Shown here: positions 12,309 through 21,594 of the stretch, piece after piece | Numbering within the stretch: position 1 is the first letter of the stretch | Layout of the letters: every line of letters starts with the position of its first letter | NCBI RefSeq assembly: GCF_000429485.1 | Contig: NZ_KE386907.1 | Span: 319,096-383,095 of the forward strand | From: Aliagarivorans marinus DSM 23064 | Lineage (GTDB): Bacteria; Pseudomonadota; Gammaproteobacteria; Enterobacterales; Celerinatantimonadaceae | DNA: 64,000 nt | Reading direction: 5' to 3' | Translations under genes and position numbers: made by a program | The notes under the pieces: model-generated | What the model saw: the letters and a program-made list of their open reading frames with translations, nothing else | Databases searched by the model: none | Told to the model about the DNA's origin: nothing

Positions 12309-12461
12309 TCAACCCTCCTTGTCAAAGCGAAAGACAGTGTGGTCTAACGTTGGTTAAGTCACTGCTTAGATTGTAGAAACAATTGCTTAGCTTGGAGGTG
12401 ATGAGAGCGAGGTTTTTCCCGGCCCTGATACTAAAGTGTGAAGTATATTTGAATCAGGGGC

Positions 12462-12680
12462 TTAGCGGCGTTTCAAGGAGACAAACTTATTGTTGTCATC
12501 AACCGTTAAGGTGAACGAACCGACAATGCCAGTGGGGGCCAAAAATGGCAAAAAACGCAGCGCCGGGATCTGAATACGTTTACCGTAAATATCGGTGACC
12601 AACACATTACTGGCAGCACCGGTATAGACCGCTTCAAAATCCTGATACGAGATGCGCATAGAGAAATGAAATTGCTTCAT
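12462..12680 (-). CDS. DUF2835 family protein
   Basis: This is a 72-residue protein of the DUF2835 family, recognised from MKQFHFSMRISYQDFEAVYTG and the ending LTVDDNNKFVSLKRR. The family has no established function. It is usually found next to gdhB or pepN in marine gammaproteobacteria, exactly as here (153 bp upstream is gdhB's 5' region, 68 bp away is the pepN stop). The protein is small, basic, and lacks a signal peptide or membrane segment, so it is probably cytosolic. Confidence 0.85.
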   Translation of the reverse strand: MKQFHFSMRISYQDFEAVYTGAASNVLVTDIYGKRIQIPALRFLPFLAPTGIVGSFTLTVDDNNKFVSLKRR

Positions 12681-12748
12681 GGAATAATCCAGGGGAGCAA
12701 TGCTCCCCTTATTTGCTACTTACTATTCGCTAAGCGTAAACGCCGCGC

Positions 12749-15352
12749 CTACTCCTGCAACTGAGCCAGTGCCTTATCGACTTTCTCGAACAGGTCTTTG
12801 CTCAGATCGGGCAGCGCCAGCAGCTTCTTCAGCTGCTTGATAATCAGCGTCTTACGGGCCGAATCAAGCTTCTTGGTTTGAATTAGCGGAGTAATCAAGC
12901 GCGCTGCGACCTGCGGATTACTGCTATTCAAACGGGTCAAGATCTCGCCAAGAAACGCATAGCCCGAACCATCTTTCGCGTGGAAGTGCCGCGGGTTGGC
13001 CGCACAGAATGCGCCTACCAGCGAGCGCAAGCGATTGGGGTTATCGAAGCTGAAGCTTGGGTGGCTCATCAGCTCGCGTACCCGCAGCAACACATCGTCA
13101 CGGTGCTGACAGGCTTGCAGGCTAAACCACTTATCCATCACCAGCCCATCGTGCTGCCACTGCTGCTCGTAATCGCCAAACATGGCATCGCGCTCGGCTA
13201 TCTTCGCCCGGTTCGCCGCGCCCAGCGCCGCCAGTTTATCGGTCATTAGATGGCTGTTTTGGTAGACATCGACAATCAGGCCCGGCTTGCTAAAGCCCAG
13301 ATAGACCAGACACACGCCACGCAGCGCGCGCCAGCCCATATCGGCATGATTGAGGCTTTGTTGGTCGTGTTTTTGGCACTCTAGCTCGAGCTGCTCAAAC
13401 TGGGCATCCAGCGACTCAGCCAGGCTCTCGAACAAGAAGTCGCGCGCGGTGGCAATCGCATCAATATCTACTTCATCGAAGCTATCGGCCAGCTCCGATT
13501 CACTCGGTAGCGTGAGCAGCTCCGCTTTAAAGGCGGCGTCCATCGATTGCTGCAGGATACTCTCAACCAAGCTGATAAGCTCAGCGGGAATACGTAGCTG
13601 CTCACCGGCTTGCAATACGCCTACCGCTTCTTGCATCCACATTACCACGATGCTCTGCATGGCATCCCAACGGGCGAAGCTGTTGTGGGCGTGCTCCACA
13701 ATATGCATCAACTCGGCAAAGCTGTAGTTGCTCTCCAAACGCACTGGTGCGGAGAAATCTTGCAGCGCGACGACCACCGGCTTGCTGCCAACGTTGTCGA
13801 ACTCCCAGCTTTGGCGCTCTTCGGTGAGATGCAGCACCGGCGATACCTCGGCACCATCCACCGATAGCGGAATGCTCTCGCCATCGGCGCTCAGCAGCTC
13901 AATAGAAACGGGAATATGTAGCGGCAGTTTATCTTGTTGATCGGCGGTGACCGGTGTGCGCTGACTCAGCTCGAGGGTGTAGCGCTTATTGGCCAAATCG
14001 TAGTGACCCGACAGGCTCACCACCGGGGTACCGCTTTGGCTGTACCAGCGTTTAAACAGTGTGAGGTCGACCCCGCTGGCATCTTGCATCGCAGCGACGA
14101 AATCATCACAGGTCACCGCCTGGCCATCGTGGCGCTTCACATACAGCTGCATGCCCTTTTGGAAGGCCTGCTCGCCAAGTAAGGTGTGCAGCATGCGGAT
14201 TACTTCTGAGCCCTTCTCATACACCGTCAGGGTGTAGAAGTTATTCATCTCGATGACTTTGTCAGGTCGGATCGGGTGCGCCATTGGCCCCGCGTCTTCG
14301 GCAAATTGGTGGCCACGCAAGATCCGCACGTTCTTGATGCGGTTAACCGCGCGTGAGCCGAGATCAGAGCTGAACTCTTGATCGCGAAATACCGTTAAGC
14401 CCTCTTTGAGCGACAGCTGGAACCAATCGCGGCAGGTAATACGGTTGCCAGTCCAGTTATGGAAGTACTCGTGGCCGATTACTGCCTCAATGCCCAAGAA
14501 GTCGCTATCGGTCGCAGTGGCTTTATTGGCCAGCACATACTTAGAGTTAAAGACATTAAGCCCTTTGTTCTCCATGGCGCCCATGTTGAAGAAGTCCACC
14601 GCAACGATCATGTAGATATCGAGGTCGTACTCCAGACCAAAGCGCTGTTCGTCCCAGGCCATAGCATTTTTAAGCGACAGCATGGCGTGATCGGCGCGAT
14701 CCAGGTTGCCCCGGTCAACGAACAGTTGCAGTGCCACCTCTCGGCCAGAGCGGGTGGTAAAGCTGTCTTCCATCAAGTCGAAATCGCCTGCAACCAGCGC
14801 AAACAAATAGCTCGGTTTCGGGAACGGGTCTTCCCAGCGTACCCAGTGATAGCCGTTCTCCCCTTCCCCGCTGTCTACCTTGTTGCCGTTGGACAGCAGG
14901 AACGGAAAGTTCGCTTTGGGTGCGTGCACGGTGGTGGTGTACTTGGCCAGCACATCAGGGCGGTCCAAGAAGTAGGTAATCCGGCGGAAGCCCTCGGCTT
15001 CACATTGGGTGCAGTAGGCATCGCCAGAGAGATACAGCCCTTCTAACGCTTTGTTCTCAGCTGGGGCAATCTCAGTAACAATCTCAAGTTCAAACTGCTC
15101 GGGCACCGATTTCAGCTCTAGCTGCCCTTGGGCGTTGTGTTCAAACTCGCTGTAATCCTGGCCATCAATTTTCAGGCTTAGCAATTGAAGCTGTTCGCCA
15201 TCGAGGCACAGAGGACCGTCAGCGATACGACGAACCAAGGAACGTGCTGTAACCCGGGTCGAAGCAGGGTCGAGGTAGAAGTCCAGAGCGACGCTATCGA
15301 TGGTAAACGCGGGGCCCTGATAATCAGCACGAAATTTGGCTTTTGGCTGCAT
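12749..15352 (-). CDS. pepN: Aminopeptidase N
   Basis: This is an M1-family zinc aminopeptidase that removes N-terminal residues from peptides in the cytosol. The 867-residue product has GAMENKGLNVFNSKY (the substrate amino-group site) and, near residue 295, the zinc motif HEYFHNW followed by the distal glutamate in LKEGLTVFRDQEF. The C-terminal half is the helical domain of E. coli-type PepN (870 residues). Two in-frame ATGs lie two codons apart. The AAAGGA ribosome-binding site touches the first and sits 6 bases before the second, so I chose the second. The gene appears monocistronic, with the NSS transporter's terminator upstream. Confidence 0.96.
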   Translation of the reverse strand: MQPKAKFRADYQGPAFTIDSVALDFYLDPASTRVTARSLVRRIADGPLCLDGEQLQLLSLKIDGQDYSEFEHNAQGQLELKSVPEQFELEIVTEIAPAENKALEGLYLSGDAYCTQCEAEGFRRITYFLDRPDVLAKYTTTVHAPKANFPFLLSNGNKVDSGEGENGYHWVRWEDPFPKPSYLFALVAGDFDLMEDSFTTRSGREVALQLFVDRGNLDRADHAMLSLKNAMAWDEQRFGLEYDLDIYMIVAVDFFNMGAMENKGLNVFNSKYVLANKATATDSDFLGIEAVIGHEYFHNWTGNRITCRDWFQLSLKEGLTVFRDQEFSSDLGSRAVNRIKNVRILRGHQFAEDAGPMAHPIRPDKVIEMNNFYTLTVYEKGSEVIRMLHTLLGEQAFQKGMQLYVKRHDGQAVTCDDFVAAMQDASGVDLTLFKRWYSQSGTPVVSLSGHYDLANKRYTLELSQRTPVTADQQDKLPLHIPVSIELLSADGESIPLSVDGAEVSPVLHLTEERQSWEFDNVGSKPVVVALQDFSAPVRLESNYSFAELMHIVEHAHNSFARWDAMQSIVVMWMQEAVGVLQAGEQLRIPAELISLVESILQQSMDAAFKAELLTLPSESELADSFDEVDIDAIATARDFLFESLAESLDAQFEQLELECQKHDQQSLNHADMGWRALRGVCLVYLGFSKPGLIVDVYQNSHLMTDKLAALGAANRAKIAERDAMFGDYEQQWQHDGLVMDKWFSLQACQHRDDVLLRVRELMSHPSFSFDNPNRLRSLVGAFCAANPRHFHAKDGSGYAFLGEILTRLNSSNPQVAARLITPLIQTKKLDSARKTLIIKQLKKLLALPDLSKDLFEKVDKALAQLQE

Positions 15353-15390
15353 GATCATTCCTTTAGAAACACTTAGGCGCTCACTATAGC

Positions 15391-15421
15391 AAAAAAAGCC
15401 TGCGCAAAAACGCAGGCTTTT
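15391..15421 (-). terminator. Rho-independent terminator of the NSS transporter gene
   Basis: The stem AGCCTGCG/CGCAGGCT with an A-rich loop is followed on the minus strand by seven T residues. It lies just past the transporter stop and before pepN, separating the two genes. Confidence 0.85.
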
Positions 15422-15439
15422 ATCGAAATACAGCTTGGT

Positions 15440-16807
15440 TTAGCGGAAGGCGTTAAAAAACACTACGCTAATTGCAACTGGCGCTACGTACTTCAAACAA
15501 CCGAAGAAGTAATTCCAATTGTTCTTGCTCATCGCCATGCTCTTCTCTAAGAGATCTTCACACATTACCCAGCCAACAAATACCGCTACAAGCAAGCCGC
15601 CCAGTGGCAACATCACCGCTTCGGTAAGCTTGTCGATAACGCCAAAGAAGTTAGTCTCCCAACCCATTAGGGTAATGCTCACCCACTCTTGCTCGGTGAA
15701 CGAGGCAACGGTTAGCAGACTCATTACCCAAATTACGGTACCGGCAGTCCAGCTCGCTTTAGCACGCTCAAAGCCACGACGCTCTACCAGATACGCCGCC
15801 GCAGATTCCATCAGCGCCATCGCCGAGGTGAATGCAGCCACTACAATCATGGCGAAGAACAGGGTTGATACCAGGCTACCCAGCGGCATGGTTCCGAAGG
15901 CGATTGGCAGTGATACGAACAGCAGACCCGGACCGGCGCCAGGCTCAATGCCATTGGCGAATACGATTGGGTAGATGGCCAAGCCAGCCATCAGCGCCAC
16001 CAAGGTGTCCATTGCTGCAATTGCAAACGAGGTCTTGGTGATGGAGGTGCCTTCTGGCAGGTAGGCGCCGTACATGATCATGATCCCTGAAGACAGGCTC
16101 AGCGTGAAGAACGCGTGACCCAAAGCAATCAGCACGCCTTGTACCGTGAGCTTGGAGAAATCAGGGTAGAACATAAAGCGGGCAGCTTCACCGAAAGCAC
16201 CGGTGGCCGCTGCGTAGACCATCACGATGGCCAACAGGATGAACAGTGCAGGCATTAGCATGGAGATACTCTTCTCCAAACCTTTATTAACGCCCTTAGC
16301 CAGAATACCGGCAGTACCGAAGGTCACAATACTTGACCACAGGATCAGCTGCCAAGGGTCAGCTAGCAGTGCACCGAACAACGCGCCTACAGCATCGGCG
16401 TCGCCAGCGGCAGCGGCAATTTCACCAGTAACCGACTTACCGACATAGGCTACCGCCCAACCGGCGATCACTACGTAGAAGCTGAGGATTAAGAAGCCTG
16501 CTAGTACGCCCATACCGCCAATCATGCCCCAGTGGCGTGAGCGACCGTGCGCCTCGGCAACTTTTGCCATGGCGTTGGCGGGCGTAGAGCGGCCCTGTTT
16601 ACCGATGTACACTTCGGCCATCATCACTGGCACGCCAATCAGCGCGATACAAATCAGATAAACCAGAACGAAGGCGCCACCACCGTGCTCGCCCATGATG
16701 TAAGGGAAACGCCAGATGTTTCCCAAGCCTACTGCGGCACCTGTCGCCGCTAAGATGTAAGCAAAGTTACTCGACCAGCGGCCGCTTACAGATGTGTTGT
16801 TACTCAT
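15440..16807 (-). CDS. Sodium-dependent amino-acid symporter (NSS/SNF family)
   Basis: This is a 455-residue inner-membrane transporter of the neurotransmitter:sodium symporter family, which couples Na+ influx to uptake of an amino acid. TM1 carries the family hallmark ATGAAVGLGNIWRFPYI (unwound helix with Na+ and substrate contacts), and the protein has about 11 hydrophobic segments, as in MhsT- and TnaT-type bacterial members. The N-terminal WSSNFAYILAATGAAVGLG is typical. The gene stands alone with its own terminator, so context does not identify the substrate. Tryptophan, tyrosine or branched amino acids are possible from characterised relatives. Confidence 0.92.
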   Translation of the reverse strand: MSNNTSVSGRWSSNFAYILAATGAAVGLGNIWRFPYIMGEHGGGAFVLVYLICIALIGVPVMMAEVYIGKQGRSTPANAMAKVAEAHGRSRHWGMIGGMGVLAGFLILSFYVVIAGWAVAYVGKSVTGEIAAAAGDADAVGALFGALLADPWQLILWSSIVTFGTAGILAKGVNKGLEKSISMLMPALFILLAIVMVYAAATGAFGEAARFMFYPDFSKLTVQGVLIALGHAFFTLSLSSGIMIMYGAYLPEGTSITKTSFAIAAMDTLVALMAGLAIYPIVFANGIEPGAGPGLLFVSLPIAFGTMPLGSLVSTLFFAMIVVAAFTSAMALMESAAAYLVERRGFERAKASWTAGTVIWVMSLLTVASFTEQEWVSITLMGWETNFFGVIDKLTEAVMLPLGGLLVAVFVGWVMCEDLLEKSMAMSKNNWNYFFGCLKYVAPVAISVVFFNAFR

Positions 16808-16963
16808 TATTTTCTCTTATGTTGTGTTTACAGATTTATCCCTAACTGCAAAGAAAATAATAAGTGATATACGCTACCCGATCCTCAAACCGCAGTGTTA
16901 ATTGCTACTTTTTGAGCAACAACCCTGAATTTTTAGTCGAAAGATAAGCAAATTAGCGTTTAT

Positions 16964-18373
16964 TTAATCTAGATTTGATTTATTTGATGAGGCGGCCAGC
17001 TCGCTATTGTATGACAATTGTTTTTCAAGCCAGCGCCGCTCTTGTTGTAAGATCGGATGAACCACCCGACGGGCGCGCACATCGTCACGCAACTCACGAC
17101 TGAGCGCCACACCATTAGAAAGGTGGGCAAAGGGCAGCATGTGATCGCCCACTTTGATAAAGCCGGCCAGATTAATTACCCCATCCACATAGCCACTTTT
17201 GGCGTAGATCGCCGATTTAAGCGGCTCATAGCGCACACTACGGCGATACTTCAATGTGCCGGATTCTCCGGATACAGGCAGCAGCGCAATCAAGGGCTGT
17301 AGCTCAGAGTCGTGTTGCCACGTCTGCAGTAGCGCCACTAAGAAATCAGCACTGACCAAGTTCTCGCGCGACAGACCTGAGCCATCGCGTATCACCAAAC
17401 GCTCCGTCGGAAGGCCTAGCTCCGCAAGGGAGGTTTTCATCACATCGGCCGCCGCTGTATAAGTACTCGTCCTGCCTTGCTGATTAGCGAGCTGACGGAA
17501 CAAGGCATCGGCATATAGATTGTTTGAATCCTGCAGTACCTCTTCTAGTAACACCGGCAGGGGCTCTGAATGATGCGTCACTGTATGGGTAAGCACTGGC
17601 AGCGAGTCGACAAACTCCACACTGCCCACACTCATGCCTAAGGCGCGCAGCTGGCGCTGCAGCTTGGTGACAAAGTATGCCCGTTCATCGTTTATCGAAA
17701 AGCGCAATGGCAAGACACCTTTATCAACATTTCGACAGCCGCTGAGGCGATAGCGGTTATCGGGCTCGATATGCAAGTTGACCTCGCAATCACGCTGCTC
17801 ACTGGCAACAGTCATCACTTCGCCCACCAAGTTCACCACACCAGCGTCACCGCTTTTAAGTCGGGCCGGTTGGCCAACCGCTGCCGGTGTCACGCTGCCA
17901 TCAATACAGTTTCCATCGATGGTCAGGCTCGATACCGGTGAGGCGAAGCACATACCCATATCGTTCCAAAGCTGACCTCTGGCACGGGTGTGGCCTTGGT
18001 AGCGCCCTGTTTCAATCAAAAAACGCTTGATTTGCTTACCCGAGCTGTCCCTGTATTGGCGAAGCAGACTGCCTAGCGCTTCTGAGCTGAAGCTGGGATC
18101 ACCAGACATATGCAAATGCACTTGCTGGTTTTGATAGCTCAGCTGGGTAGTAAAACGAAAGTCACTGCCAAGCACTTTGGTGGCAGCGGTAGCAGTTAAC
18201 AGCTTGAGGGTACTGGCTGGCGTCATCAATAACTGACTGTGTTGACTGCCAGAAGGTCCGATGTAGGCAATCAGTGCCTGCTCAACGACTGGTTCAGGGA
18301 CTGGCTCAGCGGCGAACACTGGAGAGAGAATAAATAAAGAGAGTAATAGCCGAGCGCGATTAATAAGGGCCAT
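16964..18373 (-). CDS. dacB: D-alanyl-D-alanine carboxypeptidase/endopeptidase PBP4
   Basis: This is a periplasmic low-molecular-mass class C penicillin-binding protein (469 residues; E. coli DacB 477) that trims pentapeptides and cleaves peptidoglycan cross-links. A signal peptide (LLLSLFILSPVFA) precedes the mature chain. The active-site motifs are present in order: SxxK in PASTLKLLTATAA, SxN in DSNNLYADALF and K-S/T-G in YAKSGYVDGVI. The long insert between SxxK and SxN is typical of this class. It sits downstream of deaD but is separated from it by a strong terminator. Confidence 0.93.
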   Translation of the reverse strand: MALINRARLLLSLFILSPVFAAEPVPEPVVEQALIAYIGPSGSQHSQLLMTPASTLKLLTATAATKVLGSDFRFTTQLSYQNQQVHLHMSGDPSFSSEALGSLLRQYRDSSGKQIKRFLIETGRYQGHTRARGQLWNDMGMCFASPVSSLTIDGNCIDGSVTPAAVGQPARLKSGDAGVVNLVGEVMTVASEQRDCEVNLHIEPDNRYRLSGCRNVDKGVLPLRFSINDERAYFVTKLQRQLRALGMSVGSVEFVDSLPVLTHTVTHHSEPLPVLLEEVLQDSNNLYADALFRQLANQQGRTSTYTAAADVMKTSLAELGLPTERLVIRDGSGLSRENLVSADFLVALLQTWQHDSELQPLIALLPVSGESGTLKYRRSVRYEPLKSAIYAKSGYVDGVINLAGFIKVGDHMLPFAHLSNGVALSRELRDDVRARRVVHPILQQERRWLEKQLSYNSELAASSNKSNLD

Positions 18374-18408
18374 CAGAGTCTGGGGCTAGGAATGAGTTAA
18401 TCGCAGTA

Positions 18409-18440
18409 TAAAAAAAGGTGGATCAAGATCCACCTTTTTT
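18409..18440 (-). terminator. Rho-independent terminator of deaD
   Basis: A 14-bp near-perfect stem (AAAAAAGGTGGATC with GATCCACCTTTTTT) with a 2-base centre ends in a T-run on the minus strand. It lies 20 bp past the deaD stop. The symmetric A/T flanks mean it could also stop transcription in the other direction. Confidence 0.9.
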
Positions 18441-18459
18441 CTCTGAGACTTAGCGCTTG

Positions 18460-20151
18460 TTACGGCTTGTACTTCTCAATGCGCATTGGGCGCGAACGTA
18501 CATAGCTGCGGCGTAGGTGCTTGAATACACCTTCTGGCATGCCGGTAGGCAGCTCTACGGTTGAGTGCTCATCAAACAGCTGGATATGGCCGATGTATTC
18601 ACTGCTGATATCCGCTTCGTTGGCGATGGCACCCACAATATGTTTGATTTGAACACCATGTGAACGGCCTGCATCGATGCGGTAGGTTTCCATATCCATA
18701 TCAGAGCGACGACGGCTGCGGCGTTCACCGCGTTCGCCGCCGCGCTCGCTGCGCTCGCGGCGTGGTGCACGCTCATCACGGCGGCCACGACCTTCACGCG
18801 GCTCGCGCTTGTCGCGACGCTGTGGGTCTGGTGGTAGCTTGAACGGACGACCGCTTTGCGCCTTCATCAGTAGCAGGGTCGCCAGCTCAATCTCTGAGAT
18901 GTTCAGGCTAGCTGCCAAGTTAGTGGCAATTTCCTGATAGTCAGACAGATCTTGCTGTTGCTCAGCAATACTCGCCAGTTTCGCTTCAAACGCCTTGATG
19001 CGGTGGGTTTCAATCTCTTCGCGTGAAGGCAGCTGCATCTCTTCAATGCGATGACGGGTGGTACGCTCGATGTTGCGCAACAGGCGCTGCTCGCGACCGC
19101 CGACAAACAAGATCGCTTTACCCGAACGACCCGCACGGCCGGTACGGCCAATTCGGTGTACATAGGCTTCTGCATCGAATGGGATGTCGTAGTTCACCAC
19201 CAAGGTAATGCGCTCTACGTCCAGACCACGGGCAGCTACATCGGTCGCTACCACCACATCGATCTGACCGCTTTTTAGGCGCTCTACGGTGCGCTCACGC
19301 AAATGCTGGTTCATATCACCATTTAGCGCTGCCGAACGGAATCCACGAGCCTCAAGCTTTTCAGCCAGCTCAGCGGTACCACTTTTGGTGCGAGAGAAGA
19401 TGATGCTAGCGCCTTCGGTTTGTACTTCCAGGATGCGCGCCAGTGCTTCGAACTTATTCAGACCACCCACACGCCAGTAGCGCTGTTCAATATTGCTCAC
19501 GGTTTGGGTCTTGGCGGCAATCTTAACTTCTACCGGATCGCTCATGTAGCTGCTGGTCAGCTTACGGATGGCTGGCGGCATGGTGGCAGAGAACAGTGCA
19601 GTCTGACGATCTTCAGGGGTATCACGCATAATGCGTTCAACGTCGTCGATAAAACCCATGCGTAGCATTTCATCGGCTTCATCAAGTACCAGCGCTTTCA
19701 AGTTGTTTAGCTTAAGCTTGCCACGATCCAAGTGATCAATCAGACGCCCCGGTGTACCCACGATAACCTGAGGGCCCTTACGCAAGGCGCGCAGCTGAGA
19801 ACCGTAGTCAGAACCACCGTACAGCGCTAGGACCTTAAGGCCTTTTAGGTACTGACTAAAGCTCTCGATGGCTTCACACACCTGATTAGCCAGTTCACGG
19901 GTAGGCGCTAATACAAGTAGTTGCACATCGTTGCTTTGACAGTCAATATTTGCCAGCAGCGGCAAGGCAAAGGCTGCGGTTTTACCGGTACCAGTCTGTG
20001 CCAGTCCGAGTACGTCGTTGCCTTCCAACAATAAAGGGATGGTTTTTTCCTGAATGGGAGATGGCGTCTCAAATCCGATTTCAGATATCGCCTTTAGAAT
20101 GGAGTGCGGCAAAGCAAATTGCTCAAACGTCACACGGCTGGTTTCAGACAT
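18460..20151 (-). CDS. deaD: DEAD-box RNA helicase DeaD/CsdA
   Basis: This ATP-dependent RNA helicase acts in ribosome assembly, mRNA decay and cold adaptation. The RecA-like core has the Q motif (GFETPSPIQ), Walker A (AQTGTGKTAAF), the DEAD box (LVLDEADEMLRMGF), SAT (LFSATMPPAI) and motif VI (YVHRIGRTGRAGRSG). A linker rich in Arg/Glu/Gly (about residues 435-480) precedes the C-terminal RNA-binding domain of the DbpA/CsdA type, ending RRSYVRSRPMRIEKYKP. At 563 residues it is shorter than E. coli DeaD (629), mainly in the tail. It is divergent from the ynjF-like gene over about 184 bp that must hold both promoters. Confidence 0.95.
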   Translation of the reverse strand: MSETSRVTFEQFALPHSILKAISEIGFETPSPIQEKTIPLLLEGNDVLGLAQTGTGKTAAFALPLLANIDCQSNDVQLLVLAPTRELANQVCEAIESFSQYLKGLKVLALYGGSDYGSQLRALRKGPQVIVGTPGRLIDHLDRGKLKLNNLKALVLDEADEMLRMGFIDDVERIMRDTPEDRQTALFSATMPPAIRKLTSSYMSDPVEVKIAAKTQTVSNIEQRYWRVGGLNKFEALARILEVQTEGASIIFSRTKSGTAELAEKLEARGFRSAALNGDMNQHLRERTVERLKSGQIDVVVATDVAARGLDVERITLVVNYDIPFDAEAYVHRIGRTGRAGRSGKAILFVGGREQRLLRNIERTTRHRIEEMQLPSREEIETHRIKAFEAKLASIAEQQQDLSDYQEIATNLAASLNISEIELATLLLMKAQSGRPFKLPPDPQRRDKREPREGRGRRDERAPRRERSERGGERGERRSRRRSDMDMETYRIDAGRSHGVQIKHIVGAIANEADISSEYIGHIQLFDEHSTVELPTGMPEGVFKHLRRSYVRSRPMRIEKYKP

Positions 20152-20335
20152 TTTTTACCCGTTTTTGAAAAAAAGAGGCGAACTATACGCGTTTGATCAC
20201 AAAAAGTCTCTTACTATTTGTGATTTCTGTCTCAAAACACTTTCCTGTGAGAAAGCGGGTGCACAGCCACCTTCCCCATAATGAAGTGTGTTATGTTGCG
20301 TACTAATAACGCAGCTTAGTTTACAGGGAACAAAC

Positions 20336-20944
20336 GTGCTAGATAGTTACGCCATCAAGGTTATTAAAACTCCACTCAATAACGCCGCAGCGCTTCTACA
20401 AAAATCATCGGTTACTCCCAATCAATTAACCTTAAGTGGCTTTTTAATCGGACTGACGGTTGTCCCGTTACTCGCCATGCAGCTATATATAGCGGCGCTG
20501 TTTGTTATCCTTATTAACAGAATTGTAGATGGTTTAGATGGTGCGCTCGCACGGCGAATCGGCGTGACTGATTATGGTGGCTACCTGGACATTGTCTGCG
20601 ACTTTATTTTTTACTCAGCGGTAGTGGTGGGATTTGCACTCGCCCAGCCCGAGACCAACGCCCTAGCCGCAAGTGTGCTTATCTGGAGCTTTATGGGAAC
20701 CGGCTCCAGCTTTCTTGCATTTGCCATCCTCGCCGCCAAAAAAGATATAAAGAGTGTGCGCTATCCACATAAGTCTCTTTACTACCTAGGGGGTCTAACT
20801 GAAGGCTTGGAAACCATCGCATTTTTTGTGCTTTGTTGCCTGTTCCCGGATAAATTCCCTGTTTTTGCATGGGTATTTTCAGCGATGTGTGCATTCACTA
20901 CTCTAACAAGAATATTGTCAGCGCATTCTACTTTTAAAGAATAA
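20336..20944 (+). CDS. ynjF: CDP-alcohol phosphatidyltransferase, YnjF type
   Basis: This is a 202-residue membrane protein of the CDP-alcohol phosphatidyltransferase family, which joins a CDP-linked lipid to an alcohol. The signature is DGLDGALARRIGVTDYGGYLD followed by IVCD, whose aspartates bind the catalytic metals; the spacing is one residue shorter than the classical D-G-x2-A-R-x8-G motif, as in YnjF. FMGTGSSFLAFA and KSLYYLGGLTEGLET are also shared with E. coli YnjF. I chose the GTG start because AGGGA lies 7 bases upstream and the length then matches YnjF (206). Its physiological substrate is not established. Confidence 0.88.
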   Translation: MLDSYAIKVIKTPLNNAAALLQKSSVTPNQLTLSGFLIGLTVVPLLAMQLYIAALFVILINRIVDGLDGALARRIGVTDYGGYLDIVCDFIFYSAVVVGFALAQPETNALAASVLIWSFMGTGSSFLAFAILAAKKDIKSVRYPHKSLYYLGGLTEGLETIAFFVLCCLFPDKFPVFAWVFSAMCAFTTLTRILSAHSTFKE

Positions 20945-20981
20945 CGATCTAAATTTATTTAAAATGAACTTCTCGTGTAGT

Positions 20982-21009
20982 TTGACATCTAGATATAGAG
21001 GTTTAGAAT
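20982..21009 (+). promoter_or_regulatory. Candidate sigma-70 promoter of hns
   Basis: A perfect -35 (TTGACA) is followed after 16 bases by TAGAAT, a good -10. The expected start lies about 45 bases before the hns ribosome-binding site. The surrounding sequence is strongly AT-rich, as expected for an autoregulated hns promoter. This is prediction only. Confidence 0.55.
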
Positions 21010-21064
21010 TAACTTTGTTTTCGAGATTAATGTTCTCATAACTATAAGGACAAAAAGGTAAATC

Positions 21065-21469
21065 ATGAGTGACTTTTTAAAAGTTTTTACAAACGCACGT
21101 AGTTTAAAAGCCGCAACTAAAGATCTGAGCATTGAAGAGCTTGAAGCAAGCTTTGCCAAGCTAGAGGCTATCTTGGACGAGCGCCGCGCCGCTGAAGCTG
21201 AGAAAGAAGAAGCCGAGCGTGAGCACCGTGAAAAGCTTGAGAAGTACAAAGAGATGCTAGAGAGCGATGGTATTGACCCTAACGAGCTAATGGCAATGCT
21301 TGAAACCGCTAAAACTGGTACTCGCAAAAAGCGCGAGCCACTACCCGCTAAATATCGCTACACTGACAATGGCGTAGAAAAAACCTGGACCGGCCAAGGT
21401 CGTACCCCATCAGTGATTAAATCAGCCGTCGACGCTGGCGAGAAGAAACTAGAAGACTTCTTGATTTAA
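21065..21469 (+). CDS. hns: Nucleoid protein H-NS
   Basis: H-NS silences AT-rich and horizontally acquired DNA by oligomerising along it. The 134-residue protein has an N-terminal oligomerisation part with a charged coiled coil (about residues 20-65, rich in E, K and A) and a C-terminal DNA-binding domain carrying the core KTWTGQGRTPSVI, the family's minor-groove AT-hook-like loop. The length matches E. coli H-NS (137). It stands alone with its own promoter and terminator. The AT-rich glycan genes at 41-45 kb and the maf gene are plausible local targets, which is inference from their composition. Confidence 0.95.
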   Translation: MSDFLKVFTNARSLKAATKDLSIEELEASFAKLEAILDERRAAEAEKEEAEREHREKLEKYKEMLESDGIDPNELMAMLETAKTGTRKKREPLPAKYRYTDNGVEKTWTGQGRTPSVIKSAVDAGEKKLEDFLI

Positions 21470-21478
21470 GCGCTTGCG

Positions 21479-21508
21479 AAAAAGCCCCTGTCTTGAAGGG
21501 GCTTTTTT
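21479..21508 (+). terminator. Rho-independent terminator of hns
   Basis: The stem AAAAAGCCCC/GGGGCTTTTT with a 9-base loop ends in a run of six T residues, just past the hns stop. Confidence 0.92.
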
Positions 21509-21594
21509 ATGCGCGTCACAAATTAGTGACATGAATCATAGTATCTCGACTTCCCCACTGAATGATTCCCTAATCCAGATGGGCATCCAGCCTT